Origin: Ashinkailepas kermadecensis | Lineage: Eukaryota; Arthropoda; Thecostraca; Neolepadidae | Length of the DNA stretch: 64,000 bases | Assembly: GCA_034440615.1 (NCBI GenBank) | Contig: JAOTOM010004555.1 | Location: 62,001 to 126,000, forward strand | Reading direction: 5' to 3' | Shown: one piece after another, positions 8,819 through 18,500 of the stretch | How the letters are laid out: the number at the start of each line of letters is the position of its first letter | Numbering within the stretch: position 1 is the first letter of the stretch | Notes under the pieces: model-generated | Database searches by the model: none | Told to the model about the DNA's origin: nothing | What the model saw: only the letters and a program-made list of their open reading frames with translations | Program-made: the position numbers and the translations under genes

Positions 8819-9696
8819 AGAGGTATTAGCTCGTTTTTTGCACTCTTTCCCTTGTCTCTGATCATCAGTTACCTGCTGCTGTAGCTTCCTTCTCTGCTCA
8901 TTCACATAGCTTCGTCTTTCTGCCTGATGTGCTGCCTTGGCCTCTGCTCTGACCTCTTTTGCATCCAGCGATTTGTCCTTGGCCATGCAGCATGTTTATG
9001 GAGCTCAGTGGGCCTGATGCTCCACCGCTGACTAACTTTGTTCAGTCGCCGCTGCTGGGCTTGATGCTCCCCCTCTGACTAGCTTTGTTCAGTCACCCCT
9101 GCTGGGCTTGATGCTCCACCGCTGACTAGCTTTGTTCAGTCGCTGCTGCTGGGCTTGATGCTCCACCACTGACTAACTTTGTTCAGTCGCCGCTGCTGGG
9201 CTTGATGCTCCACCGCTGACTAGCTTTGTTCAGACACCCCTGCTGGGCTTGATGCTCCACCGCTGACTAGCTGTGTTCAATCACCCCTGCTGGGCTTGAT
9301 GCTCCACCACTAACTAGCTGTGTTCAGTCACCCTTGCTGGACTTGATGCTCCACCTCTGACTAGCTTTGTTCAGTCACCCCTGCTGGGCAACATCTCAGC
9401 AGCGTCATGCAGTTTCCCTACCATGTCTGCAATGCTGGATTTCTTGGCTGGACTATCAGCAATTTTCTTCTGGTATGCAGCAGATTGTCCATTCCTGACA
9501 GCCTTTGACCATTCCAGCCTCCATGGATTGAGGAATGAATCTCTTGTTGAGGAGTGGTATCCATTCTCACCATGGCAGCAATTAGTTCATGATCTGACCT
9601 GTTAAGAGGGTTCATAGCATTAATGTCATGGGCCACTACCAAGTTTAGATGCTTCCTGCTAACTAATACACAGTCAAGCAGCAATACAAGATACAA
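8819..9696 (-). mobile_element. Degenerate LINE remnant (endonuclease tail and linker)
   Basis: On the minus strand, 9418-9696 encodes a stretch with DCVLVSRKHLNL and NPLNRSDHELIAA; the SDH resembles the terminal histidine motif of AP-type LINE endonucleases. Further 3' (about 8780-8986) is a Lys/Arg/Gln-rich stretch typical of the linker that follows such domains. The 47-bp minisatellite lies between them. No complete ORF survives. Family assignment is tentative; the SDH motif is the main evidence. Confidence 0.45.
9009..9389. repeat. 47-bp minisatellite
   Basis: About eight head-to-tail copies of a 47-bp unit containing TTGATGCTCCACC and TTTGTTCAGTC, with scattered substitutions. It sits inside the LINE remnant. 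Confidence 0.9.
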
Positions 9697-9699
9697 TTC

Positions 9700-10820
9700 T
9701 TATGAATGAAATCTTGCAGCTTACTTTAAAAAATTAATAAATGCATCCTAGTGTACAACAAAAATCGAAATCAGTTGGTAAATACAGGAACTGCAGGGAT
9801 TCAAGGTCGATCGACCGCCGGCCGGCCGCCTAGCCGCCGAGCGTTGAAGGTCACAGGTTTCGTCGGTGCAGTGGTAGTGGCCGATTTCTACTTCATTTGA
9901 CCCTGCAGGTTTGACTCAGGGCCCTAAAATTTATACTGAAGTGAGTTCATTACACCCCATTCATTTTGTTCAACCTTGGGCCCTTATGTTTTTGGTCATG
10001 CTGATAATTGGATATTATTTTTGCATCAAGTGCACCTGGCCACTGGTGGATCTAGCCCACCGGTTGGGGGGGGGGGGCAACTTTCGGCGCCTCCGCAACC
10101 CTACCTCAAAGTGGTGTACCTAGAATTTGCGCCAGGGAAGTGAAAACGGATATGGAGTGTGCCCAGTATTTACCTACCTTTACCTACCTTATTTTACTAG
10201 GCGCTAAATGACCAAACCTGGTTGATGCGCCTTAATACTCAAATAACCAACCAACCTACATTATTTTTGTTAAAGACGCAGAATTTCGACCAATATTTGT
10301 CCAAATAGGCTCATTTTTTAACTCTAAATAATTAATGGCAACATAAGCTTCTGTGGAGGTGGTCCGACCAACCACCATCGCTTTTAAGTTTAAGTTGGTG
10401 TTTATTCGCTGTCTCAGCGGGTTTTCGAAGGCCCCGATGCACTGGCGCTGATTTCTGAAAAATAATGTGGGGCACAATACATGAAGACAATGGGCTGGCC
10501 CCGATGGATTGGGGGATGCATTCCATAGGGTCCCATGTTAAGGGTGAAATTATTGGGGATTCCGGGTAGGTTTTCGGGTTCCCGGTGGCTTTGAGGGCAC
10601 CGCGGGATTTATTTACGGCCCCTGACGGGAACTTCCTGGACCATCGATGGACCCCCTACCAGCCCATCCATCAGGCCGTTTGGAGAGGGCATGGTTCTCG
10701 TACTTCCGCCTGAGATCCACTAGTGCCTGGCAGTAAATTCAACACCGACCTTCGAGTATGTCATGCTGATGAGATTAGTTATGGTAACCCAATTAGACTC
10801 AACCCGGCTCGGCGCTACCC
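9700..10820. other. Unannotated stretch
   Basis: No gene is supported. It contains a GC-rich patch at about 9810-9845 (GGCCGGCC type), a G-run at 10067 and several short open frames without recognisable domains. The phrase GGTGGATCTAGCCC at 10042 resembles repeat termini seen elsewhere in the window. Confidence 0.35.
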
Positions 10821-10824
10821 GGCT

Positions 10825-11115
10825 CGGCACGGTTCGGCTCGACCGACACGCTTTGGAAGCTGCAATAACATTTACAATAACACTGTTACAGCGTTTATCA
10901 TTCCAATTGTTTGCTCGGGGTAAGATGTGCTTAAATCATTTTGATTTTTACCACCTCCCATCACAATACTCTTCATGAGGTGTTCTTGGTTTGTGCTGAA
11001 AAAAAGAGGTTCGCGGCGACATTTCCGCTCGCGGGCAACTTTAAACGGTATTTATTTCACGGTGTAATGCTGCATTTCAACTTCTGTTTTTACAACTCTC
11101 AGCCAGACACGCTCT
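10825..11115 (+). repeat. Direct duplication, copy 1
   Basis: About 290 bp beginning CTCGACCGACACG recur, diverged, at 11605-11885, roughly 777 bp downstream. Both copies are preceded by GGCTC-rich sequence. A third, partial echo starts near 11950. The intervening DNA holds the AFG2A scrap and the (GGCTC)n array. Confidence 0.75.
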
Positions 11116-11170
11116 CACGTACACACATTTATATGTGCGACCCGGCCGGCGCGACCCGGCTCGGTGCGAG

Positions 11171-11312
11171 CCGCCGACCCCGGCACGGTCAGCTCCAGCT
11201 CGCGGTCCAGGCGTCCGGCGCGCCGTGGCCGCCACTAGCGCCACGCCGGCGGCGGCGTCAACTAGTGATAGCAACCATGTCAGTAGGCGGCGCTGCCGCT
11301 CGAAGCCACCGT
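11171..11312 (-). pseudogene. Truncated antisense fragment of the AFG2A gene
   Basis: This stretch is the reverse complement of about 13508-13675 of the AFG2A coding region (D1 domain, from GGSERQRRLL through the start of the next strand-turn segment), with an internal deletion of about 27 bp and several substitutions. The remaining translation still reads RQRRLLTWLLSLVDAAAG on the minus strand. It has no start, no catalytic motif and no splice context, so it is a non-functional copy. It lies about 1.2 kb upstream of its source, within the 777-bp duplicated interval beside the (GGCTC)n array. Confidence 0.85.
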
Positions 11313-11343
11313 CGTAGCCGGATAGATTTGGGTCGAGTCGGCA

Positions 11344-11610
11344 CGGCTCGGCTCGGCTCAGCTCGGCTCGGCTCGGCTCGGCTCGGCTCGGCTCGGCTCG
11401 GCTCGGCTCGGCTCGGCTCGGCTCGGCTCGGCTCGGCTCGGCTCGGCTCGGCTCGGCTCGGCTCGGCTCGGCTCGGCTCGGCTCGGCTCGGCTCGGCTCG
11501 GCTCGGCTCGGCTCGGCTCGGCTCGGCTCGGCTCGGCTCGGCTCGGCTCGGCTCGGCTCGGCTCGGCTCGGCTCGGCTCGGCTCGGCACGGCTCGGCTCG
11601 GCTCAGCTCG
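11344..11610. repeat. (GGCTC)n pentanucleotide array
   Basis: More than 50 nearly perfect GGCTC units with occasional GGCTCA or GGCAC variants. It is open in several frames on both strands (Gly-Ser-Ala-Arg-Leu type and Ala-Glu-Pro-Ser-Arg type), which is a consequence of the stop-free unit rather than evidence of coding. Confidence 0.95.
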
Positions 11611-11885
11611 ACCGACACGTTTTGGAAGCTGCAATACCATTTACAATATCACTGTTACAGCGTTTGACGTTCTGATTTATTTACTCTGATTAAGATGTGC
11701 TTGTTTGTTTTATTCGTATTTTTGCCACTTGGCATCACAATACTCTTCGTGGGGTTGTTCTTGGTTTGTGTTCAGATAAAGATATTTACGGTGGCATTTC
11801 CACTCGCGGGCAACTTTAAGCAGTATGTCACGGTGTGACAGCATTTCAAGTTCTGTTTGTATCATTCTGAGCCAGACATGCTCTT
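11605..11885 (+). repeat. Direct duplication, copy 2
   Basis: Diverged second copy of 10825-11115 in the same orientation, starting right at the edge of the (GGCTC)n array. Confidence 0.75.
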
Positions 11886-12343
11886 TTCATTTTGAGATTC
11901 GCAAGCTTTCACCGCAATATCCTCCGGAAGTGCTCTTAGCATTTGTTCAAAGGCCGAGGATTGCGGTGGCATTCCCGCGTGCGAGCAGCTTACCACACAC
12001 CTCGTACCGTAGCCGACGCCTACCAACCGTCACGGATGACAAAGCGAACTTCTTGCTTTGTAGTGCTCAGTAAAGTACGCTGCAGTGTTTGTAACTCATG
12101 CACGGAGATTCGTCTGCATTGTATTTTAAGCACTTGCCCTCGCTCATCCAGCTTCTCTATAGTCGCAATCTATATGTACTGGTTGAACAGACACAGCACG
12201 CCGCTCTGCGCCTTGGGTTTGCACGCTTTATGAACTTAATTATTTTTGTGCGTGACATTAGCATCAAGCTGGTATGTATCAACTGTTAAGCCAGCAATGG
12301 CCAGGTCTTACAATGCCCATCAACTCTCCTATGCAGATTCGCC

Positions 12344-14734
12344 ATGTCCAGCAAAAAGAAGACGCCGAGCCGGTCGCGGACATCCGGTACGCCGCAGAAG
12401 AGTCGCGTCGGGTCCCAGTGGACGCCCTGCGGCCGTTGTGACGCGCTGCGGCCGGCCGGCCAGCTGGAGGACCGCTGCTGCCAGTCGCCAGACACCGGCG
12501 GCTACGTCAGAGCGGGCCGGCTGTTCGGCACTGACTGGTGCCAGCAGGCGCCGGAGCGGGCCGCGCCGGCCGGCTGGGCACGCGCCGTGTGCTACCTGTC
12601 GCCGGCCGCGGCCGACGCGCTCCAGGTGCGTGTGGCCGACCGCGTGGTGGTGTCGTGCGGCGCGCGGCGCGCCGTCTGCCGCGTCTGGCCGGTGGCCGGC
12701 GGCGAGACGGCGACCGTCGGGGTGTCGCCCGGCACTGCCGCCCGGCTGGAGCCGCTGGACGCGCCGCCAGAGGTGCGGCCGCTGCCGGCCGCCGTGGTGC
12801 CGGCCGGCCGCGTGCGCCTGCTGCCCACCGCGCCGCTGGCGTTCGCCGAGAGCGCGGCGTTCTCGGCGCAGCTGGCGGCCGAGCTGCGCGGTCTCGTGCT
12901 CGCCGCCGGCCACCGCTACGCCACGGCGTTCATGGGCGCGCCTCTGCTGCTGACGGTGACGGAGGCGTGCGAGGCGGGGCGCGACGACGGCGGGGACGAG
13001 CTGGCGTGCCGGCTGTCGCGGCTCGCCGTGTCGGCCGGTGGTGCCGCCGGTGGCGGCCTCTCGTCGCCGTCTGCCGGCCGGCTCGACGGCCTGGTGGAGG
13101 TGAGCGACAGCACGGAGATCGTGGTGGACGCCGGGCCGGATGGCGCGCCGCCGTCGGCGCCGGTGGTGGCGCGCCTCGGAGGCCTGGACGACACGCTCGC
13201 CTACCTGCACACCATGATCGATCAGGTGGTGGCCGGCTGGCGGCCGGAGGCGCCCGGCGGCGGCCTGCCGCTGCCGCGCGGCGTCCTCCTGTACGGCCCA
13301 TCCGGCACCGGCAAGTCGTCACTGGCCAGCGTGCTGGCGGCGCGCTACGGCGACAGGTTCCACCTGATCCGTGCCGCCGAGCTGCAGAGCCGCTACCAGG
13401 GCGGCACCGAGGAGCGACTGCGCGCCGCGTTCGCCGCCGCCATGCGCCGCCGGCCGGCCGTCGTGTTCGTCGATAACGTCGAGTGCGTGGCGGCGCGCGC
13501 CGACGGCGGCTCCGAGCGGCAGCGCCGCCTGCTGACGTGCTTGTTATCGCTAGTTGACGCCGCCGCCGGCGTGGCGCTAGTGGCGGCCACGGCGCAGCCG
13601 GCGGCGCTGGACCCGGCCGTGCGGCGCGCCGGCCGCCTGGACCGCGAGCTGGAGCTGACCGTGCCGGGGCCGGCGGCGCGCGCCCATATCCTGGCCACGC
13701 TGCTGCCCGCTGCGCCCGCCGACCAGCTCTCGGCCGTGGCGGCCGCGGCGCACGGCTACGTGGGCGCCGACCTGCAGGCGGTGGTGAGCGAAGCGCGTCT
13801 CCTGGCGGCGACTGACGGAGCCTCGGACCGAGCCGCCGCCGACGCGCCGCCGTCCAGCGGTCACCTGCTGGCGGCGCTGCGGCGCGTCAAACCCAGCGCC
13901 ATGCGCGAGGTGCTGGTGGAGGTCGCCGACGTGCGCTGGAGCGACATCGGCGGCCAGGCGGCGCTCAAACTCCGCCTGCAGCAGGCGGTCGAATGGCCCA
14001 TCCTGCACCCGGAGGCGTTCCGGCGGATGGGCGTGACGCCACCCAAAGGCGTGCTCATGTACGGCCCGCCCGGCTGCTCGAAGACCATGATCGCCAAGGC
14101 GCTGGCCACCGAGAGCGGACTGAACTTCATCTCGATCAAGGGGCCCGAGCTGTTCAGCAAGTGGGTGGGCGAGTCTGAGCGCGCCGTGCGCGAGGTGTTC
14201 CGGCGCGCGCGCCAGTCGGCGCCGGCCGTCGTCTTCTTCGACGAGCTGGACGCGCTGGCCGTGCGGCGTGGCGACGCCGGCGGCGCGCACAGCGTGGCCG
14301 AGCGCGTGCTGGCGCAGCTGCTCACCGAGATGGACGGCGTCAGCGCGCTGCGCGACGTCACCGTGGTGGCGGCCACCAACCGGCCCGACCTGATCGACGC
14401 GGCGCTGCTGCGGCCCGGCCGGCTCGACCACGTGGTGCACGTGCCGCTGCCGGACGCCGAGACGCGCGCAGAGATCGCCCGCCTCCGGCTGGCCGCCATG
14501 CCGACCGACGGCAGCGTGACGTCACGGTGGCTGGCCGGCCGCACGGACGGCTACTCGGGCGCCGAGGTGACGGCCGTCTGCCACGAGGCGGCGCTGCTGG
14601 CGCTCGAGAGGGACGTGGAGGCGGCCAGTGTGTTGCGGCGGGACTTCGAGCGCGCGCTGGAGGCGGTACAGCCGCGCGTGAGAGACTATGACGAGGTGTA
14701 CCGGCAGTTCGCCGAGCACCACAGGAGACCGTAG
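12344..14734 (+). CDS. Afg2a: AFG2A/SPATA5-type double AAA ATPase
   Basis: 796-residue AAA ATPase of the AFG2 (yeast Drg1) family, which strips maturation factors from cytoplasmic pre-60S ribosomal particles. Domains: N-domain about 1-225; D1 with Walker A GPSGTGKS at 318-325; D2 with Walker A GPPGCSKT at 574-581 and Walker B VVFFDEL at 629-635. GPPGCSKT and VEWPILHPEAFRRMG are AFG2 hallmarks. D1 is atypical: its Walker B reads VVFVDN (373-378), so the usual glutamate is replaced by Asn378, and the sensor-1 region reads AATAQP instead of AATNRP; D1 probably binds but poorly hydrolyses ATP. The frame has no introns, is very GC-rich, and is slightly shorter than the human protein (about 890). 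The start was chosen at GCCATGT, eight bases after an acceptor-like TATGCAG, so a 5' UTR intron is possible. It lies alone on the plus strand; no poly(A) signal was found nearby. Confidence 0.93.
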   Translation: MSSKKKTPSRSRTSGTPQKSRVGSQWTPCGRCDALRPAGQLEDRCCQSPDTGGYVRAGRLFGTDWCQQAPERAAPAGWARAVCYLSPAAADALQVRVADRVVVSCGARRAVCRVWPVAGGETATVGVSPGTAARLEPLDAPPEVRPLPAAVVPAGRVRLLPTAPLAFAESAAFSAQLAAELRGLVLAAGHRYATAFMGAPLLLTVTEACEAGRDDGGDELACRLSRLAVSAGGAAGGGLSSPSAGRLDGLVEVSDSTEIVVDAGPDGAPPSAPVVARLGGLDDTLAYLHTMIDQVVAGWRPEAPGGGLPLPRGVLLYGPSGTGKSSLASVLAARYGDRFHLIRAAELQSRYQGGTEERLRAAFAAAMRRRPAVVFVDNVECVAARADGGSERQRRLLTCLLSLVDAAAGVALVAATAQPAALDPAVRRAGRLDRELELTVPGPAARAHILATLLPAAPADQLSAVAAAAHGYVGADLQAVVSEARLLAATDGASDRAAADAPPSSGHLLAALRRVKPSAMREVLVEVADVRWSDIGGQAALKLRLQQAVEWPILHPEAFRRMGVTPPKGVLMYGPPGCSKTMIAKALATESGLNFISIKGPELFSKWVGESERAVREVFRRARQSAPAVVFFDELDALAVRRGDAGGAHSVAERVLAQLLTEMDGVSALRDVTVVAATNRPDLIDAALLRPGRLDHVVHVPLPDAETRAEIARLRLAAMPTDGSVTSRWLAGRTDGYSGAEVTAVCHEAALLALERDVEAASVLRRDFERALEAVQPRVRDYDEVYRQFAEHHRRP

Positions 14735-15575
14735 CCACGCCTGCTGGTGCTGACCAGATTGTGTGATACCGAGGATGTGAAAATTGGTAGGTGGCTGTGT
14801 TGTCAATGGCGAGATGTTCCTGAGCGGGTACTGCCCACTGCGTCTTCAACACGGCAGTGCTCGCTCCATGTCCTCGTGAAGCCGAAAGTACACTCAACTG
14901 GACGGTCCTTCACTAAGTTAGCTAATTCGAAGTCGTCACATGCTTTGTCACTCGAGCCTCAAATCATCGTGACCGCTTTCTGTTCCAACGTCTACGATTA
15001 TTGATACCAACAGTCTTTTTGGGTTTAAAAAATGTTGCCCACCGTTTCACTTCCAGTTAATTTTAATCCGTGAATATAGATCTGCTGTGGAGCAGCGAAA
15101 TGTCAGATCGTGACGGCTTTTGCAATGAATCCACCCTTTTATGCTGAGTTTCAAGATTGTGTTAGGTTACGCAGGAACGGTTTCATGTGGGTAGTTTTTG
15201 TTTGACATCCTGGTTGTGGTCACAATTCTTTCCTCGATATGATGATATTATCAAACGTTCAATTATTCAGTATTTAAAATATGAACCGGCGCAAATGGCT
15301 ACTGCTTGAAAGTGACCATTTGCGTGCAAGATGCCCATGCATGCATTCCTGCATACACAAACAACCACTACGAACAGCATTGCTACTATACCTGCAATTG
15401 GTGGCAGCATGGGGCTTTGCTGCCAAATTGAACTCGATCTCGCTGTGATGGGTAGCTTACTCACCGAAGGCGTTTTCATTCATGGGTGATGATTTCCGTA
15501 CACAATTTGTGATAATGACTACATTTGTTGCACGCACGTAAAGCTAATAAGTGACGGATTGATTTTGTGTCTGAG
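14735..15575. other. Unannotated 3' flank of the AFG2A gene
   Basis: It probably includes the 3' UTR. I see no AATAAA or ATTAAA in the first 500 bases and no further coding signal. Confidence 0.4.
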
Positions 15576-18500
15576 CCGCTCCTCGGGCGTCCGGCAAGGG
15601 CGTCGCCACCGGGGGGCAGGGGGGCAGTCGCCCCCCTGCCGTCAAACAGGGGGCGCCGCCCCCCCCTGAAATTTGAGGAGGCCCCTATCCGGAAATGCAC
15701 AGGAAAAAAGTGAGCAATGAGGCCGACGAGACACGAGAGGAGGCCCCTAATTTGAAGAAGGAGTCACCTAGGAGAGGATAGGAGGACCCAGAAATCACGA
15801 GAGTGCCAACAATTGGCACGGAGGCCCCCAGGAATGCAAAGGATGCCCCCAGGATTGCAAAGGAGGCCTCCAGGATTACAAAGGAGGCCCACAGGATTGA
15901 AAAGGAGGCCCCCAGGATTGCAAAGGAGGCCCCCAGGATTGCAAAGGAGGCCCCCAGGTTTGCAAAGGAGGACTCCAGGACTGCAAAGGAGACCCCCAGG
16001 AATGCAAAGGAGGCCCTCACGATTGCAAAGGAGGCCTCCAGGATTACAAAGGAGGCCCCATGATTGCAAAGGAGGCCCCCAAGATTGCAAAGGAGGCCCC
16101 AGGATTGCAAAAGAGGCTTCCAGGATTACAAAGGAGACCACCAGGATTTCAAAGGACTCCAGGATTGCAAAGGAGGCCCCCAGGATTGCAAAGGAGGCCC
16201 CCAGGATTGCAAAGGAGGCCCCCAGGTTTGCAAAGGAGGACTCCAGGACTGCAAAGGAGACCCCCAGGAATGCAAAGGAGGCCCTCACGATTGCAAAGGA
16301 GGCCTCCAGGATTACAAAGGAGGCCCCATGATTGCAAAGGAGGCCCCCAAGATTGCAAAGGAGGCCCCAGGATTGCAAAAGAGGCTTCCAGGATTACAAA
16401 GGAGACCACCAGGATTTCAAAGGACTCCAGGATTGCAAAGGAGGCCCCAGGATTGCAAAGGAAGCCCCAGGATTACAAAGGAGGCCACCAGGATTACAAA
16501 GGAGGACTCCAGGATTGCAAAGGAGGCCCCCGGGAATGCAAAGGAGGCCCCCAGGATTGCAAAGGAGGCCCCAGGATTGCAAAGTAGGCCTCCAGGATTG
16601 CAAAGGAGGCCCACAGGATTGCAAAGGAGGCCTCCAGGATTACAAAAGAGGCCCACAGGATTACAAAGGAGGCCCACAGGATCGAAAAGGAGGCCCCCAG
16701 GATTGAAAAGGAGGCCCCAGGATTGCAAAGTAGGCCCCCGGATTGCACAGGAGGCCCCTAGGATTGCAAAGGAGGCCCTCAGGATTGCGAAGGAAGCCCA
16801 CAGGATTGCAAAGGAGGCCCCAGGATTGCAAAGGAGACCTCCATGATTGCAAAGGAGGCCCCCCAGGATTGCAAAGGATGCCCCCAGGGTTGCAAAGGAG
16901 GCCCTCAGGATTGCAAAGGAGGCTCCCAGGATTGCAAAAGAGGCCCCAATACGGGAAGGGAGACCTCAGAAAATGAGAGAAGGCCCTAAGACGGAAGAGA
17001 AAGCCAGTGGATATGAGATGAGGTTTCGGAGACGTAAAAGCAGTCCCCGAAACGGGTAAGGTTCCATCAAGATAGAAAAGGATAATCCAGAAAAGTGGCA
17101 GGAAGCACCTAATTCGGAAGAGGACGATATAATATTGGAAAGAGACCCTATGATGCACGAGGAAGCCCCTAAAATAAGAGAGAATGCCCATTAGATAAGA
17201 GGGATGGCTCCCAGGCGAGAAAGAAGGCTTCAAGACGGGTAAGAAGGTCCCCAGGAAATGACAAGGTAACTGAGATAGGAAAGGTTGCGTGTAATTTGGA
17301 AGAGGAGCCACCTAAGAGAGAACAGGAGTCCACCTGGAGATAAGGGGCCAACCTTAAAATGGGAAAAGATAGAATCAAAACGCGGAACAGGAGGCCCCGA
17401 AGACGTGACAGGAGGCCCCTAATTTGAAAAAGAATGACTCCAAAAGAAAAAAGGAGGCCCCTGCCGGACTTGGAGAGGAGTCCCTCGAGATGGAGCAGGA
17501 GGTCTCCAGGCCCGAATGAGGCCCCGACGACCGGAAGAAATTCCCAGGAAATGAGAGAAGGCCCTTAAAATGGGAGTGGTAGGTAGCAGGTATGGAAGGA
17601 GGCGAGGTTTCCAAAATTGAAGATCCCCCTCAAGACGGGTAAGCTTTGCGAGGACAAAGGAGGATGCCCATGAGGCGTGGCAGGAGGCCCCTAATTTGGC
17701 AGAGGATGCCCCTGGAACATGAGAGGAAGTCCCATGCCATGCTAAAGGGGCCCCAGGATGTGGAAGGAGGTCCTCCAAAACGGGAGAGGAGGACCATTGA
17801 ATATGGAGGAGGGTAGGCCGGACGAGAAGACGTCCAAAACCGGTAAAGAAGCTCCAGGAAATGAGACGAGACCCCTAAGACGCGAGAGGAGATCTATAAT
17901 TTGCTATAAGCACCTGAAATGGCAGGAGTCGTGCCGGGGTACTTGAAAATCACGACATGGGCCCAAAAAGATCCGGCCGGGGCCCCTGAAAATCTCGCTG
18001 AGTCTATGGATACCAAAAATTCACGCCCGGATCATGAAAATCAGGCTAGGGACACGATAAGTCGTACCGTTCCCCAACAGTATCATTTGGACACAAATGA
18101 AGCCGGGGCAACGAAAAACAATCCGGACATGGATAATAACTCTTGGGCCCCAACAATGACACCAAAAGCATCCAAAACGTATTGGACACCCACAAAGTGT
18201 CGAGGTCGCTAAAACTCGCGCTAGGGATCCAAGCAAATGACTTCGGGACACAAAAGATTACATTGGACTAAAAAAGTCGCGTCGCAACCTTCGAAAATCT
18301 CACTGGGGACCAAAAAGTCGCGCCTGGACCCCAAAGGTTGCTGCTGCCCCAAAAATCAATTATCAACCGGAATGTCACTCTGCGCCCAAAACAATCGGGT
18401 CAAAGTCCCCGTAAAACCCGTTGGGCACTGGAAAAAAACGTGTCAGGGCACCGAAAAAAATCGCACCTGGAGACCGAAGAATCGTACCAGGATCCAAAAA

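Noticed and set aside
11077..11675. Open frames of 187-244 codons with Gly-Ser-Ala-Arg-Leu or Ala-Glu-Pro-Ser-Arg repeats
   Set aside because: Product of (GGCTC)n plus the AFG2A scrap; no evidence of a gene.
12329..14544. Long minus-strand and alternative-frame open frames opposite AFG2A
   Set aside because: Shadows of a very GC-rich coding region; the plus frame carries all AAA motifs.
15764..17311. Open frames encoding Ala-Lys-Glu-Ala-Pro-Arg-Ile or Gln-Arg-Arg-Pro-Pro-Gly-Leu repeats
   Set aside because: Seven-residue periodicity comes from the 21-bp array and is open in several frames on both strands.
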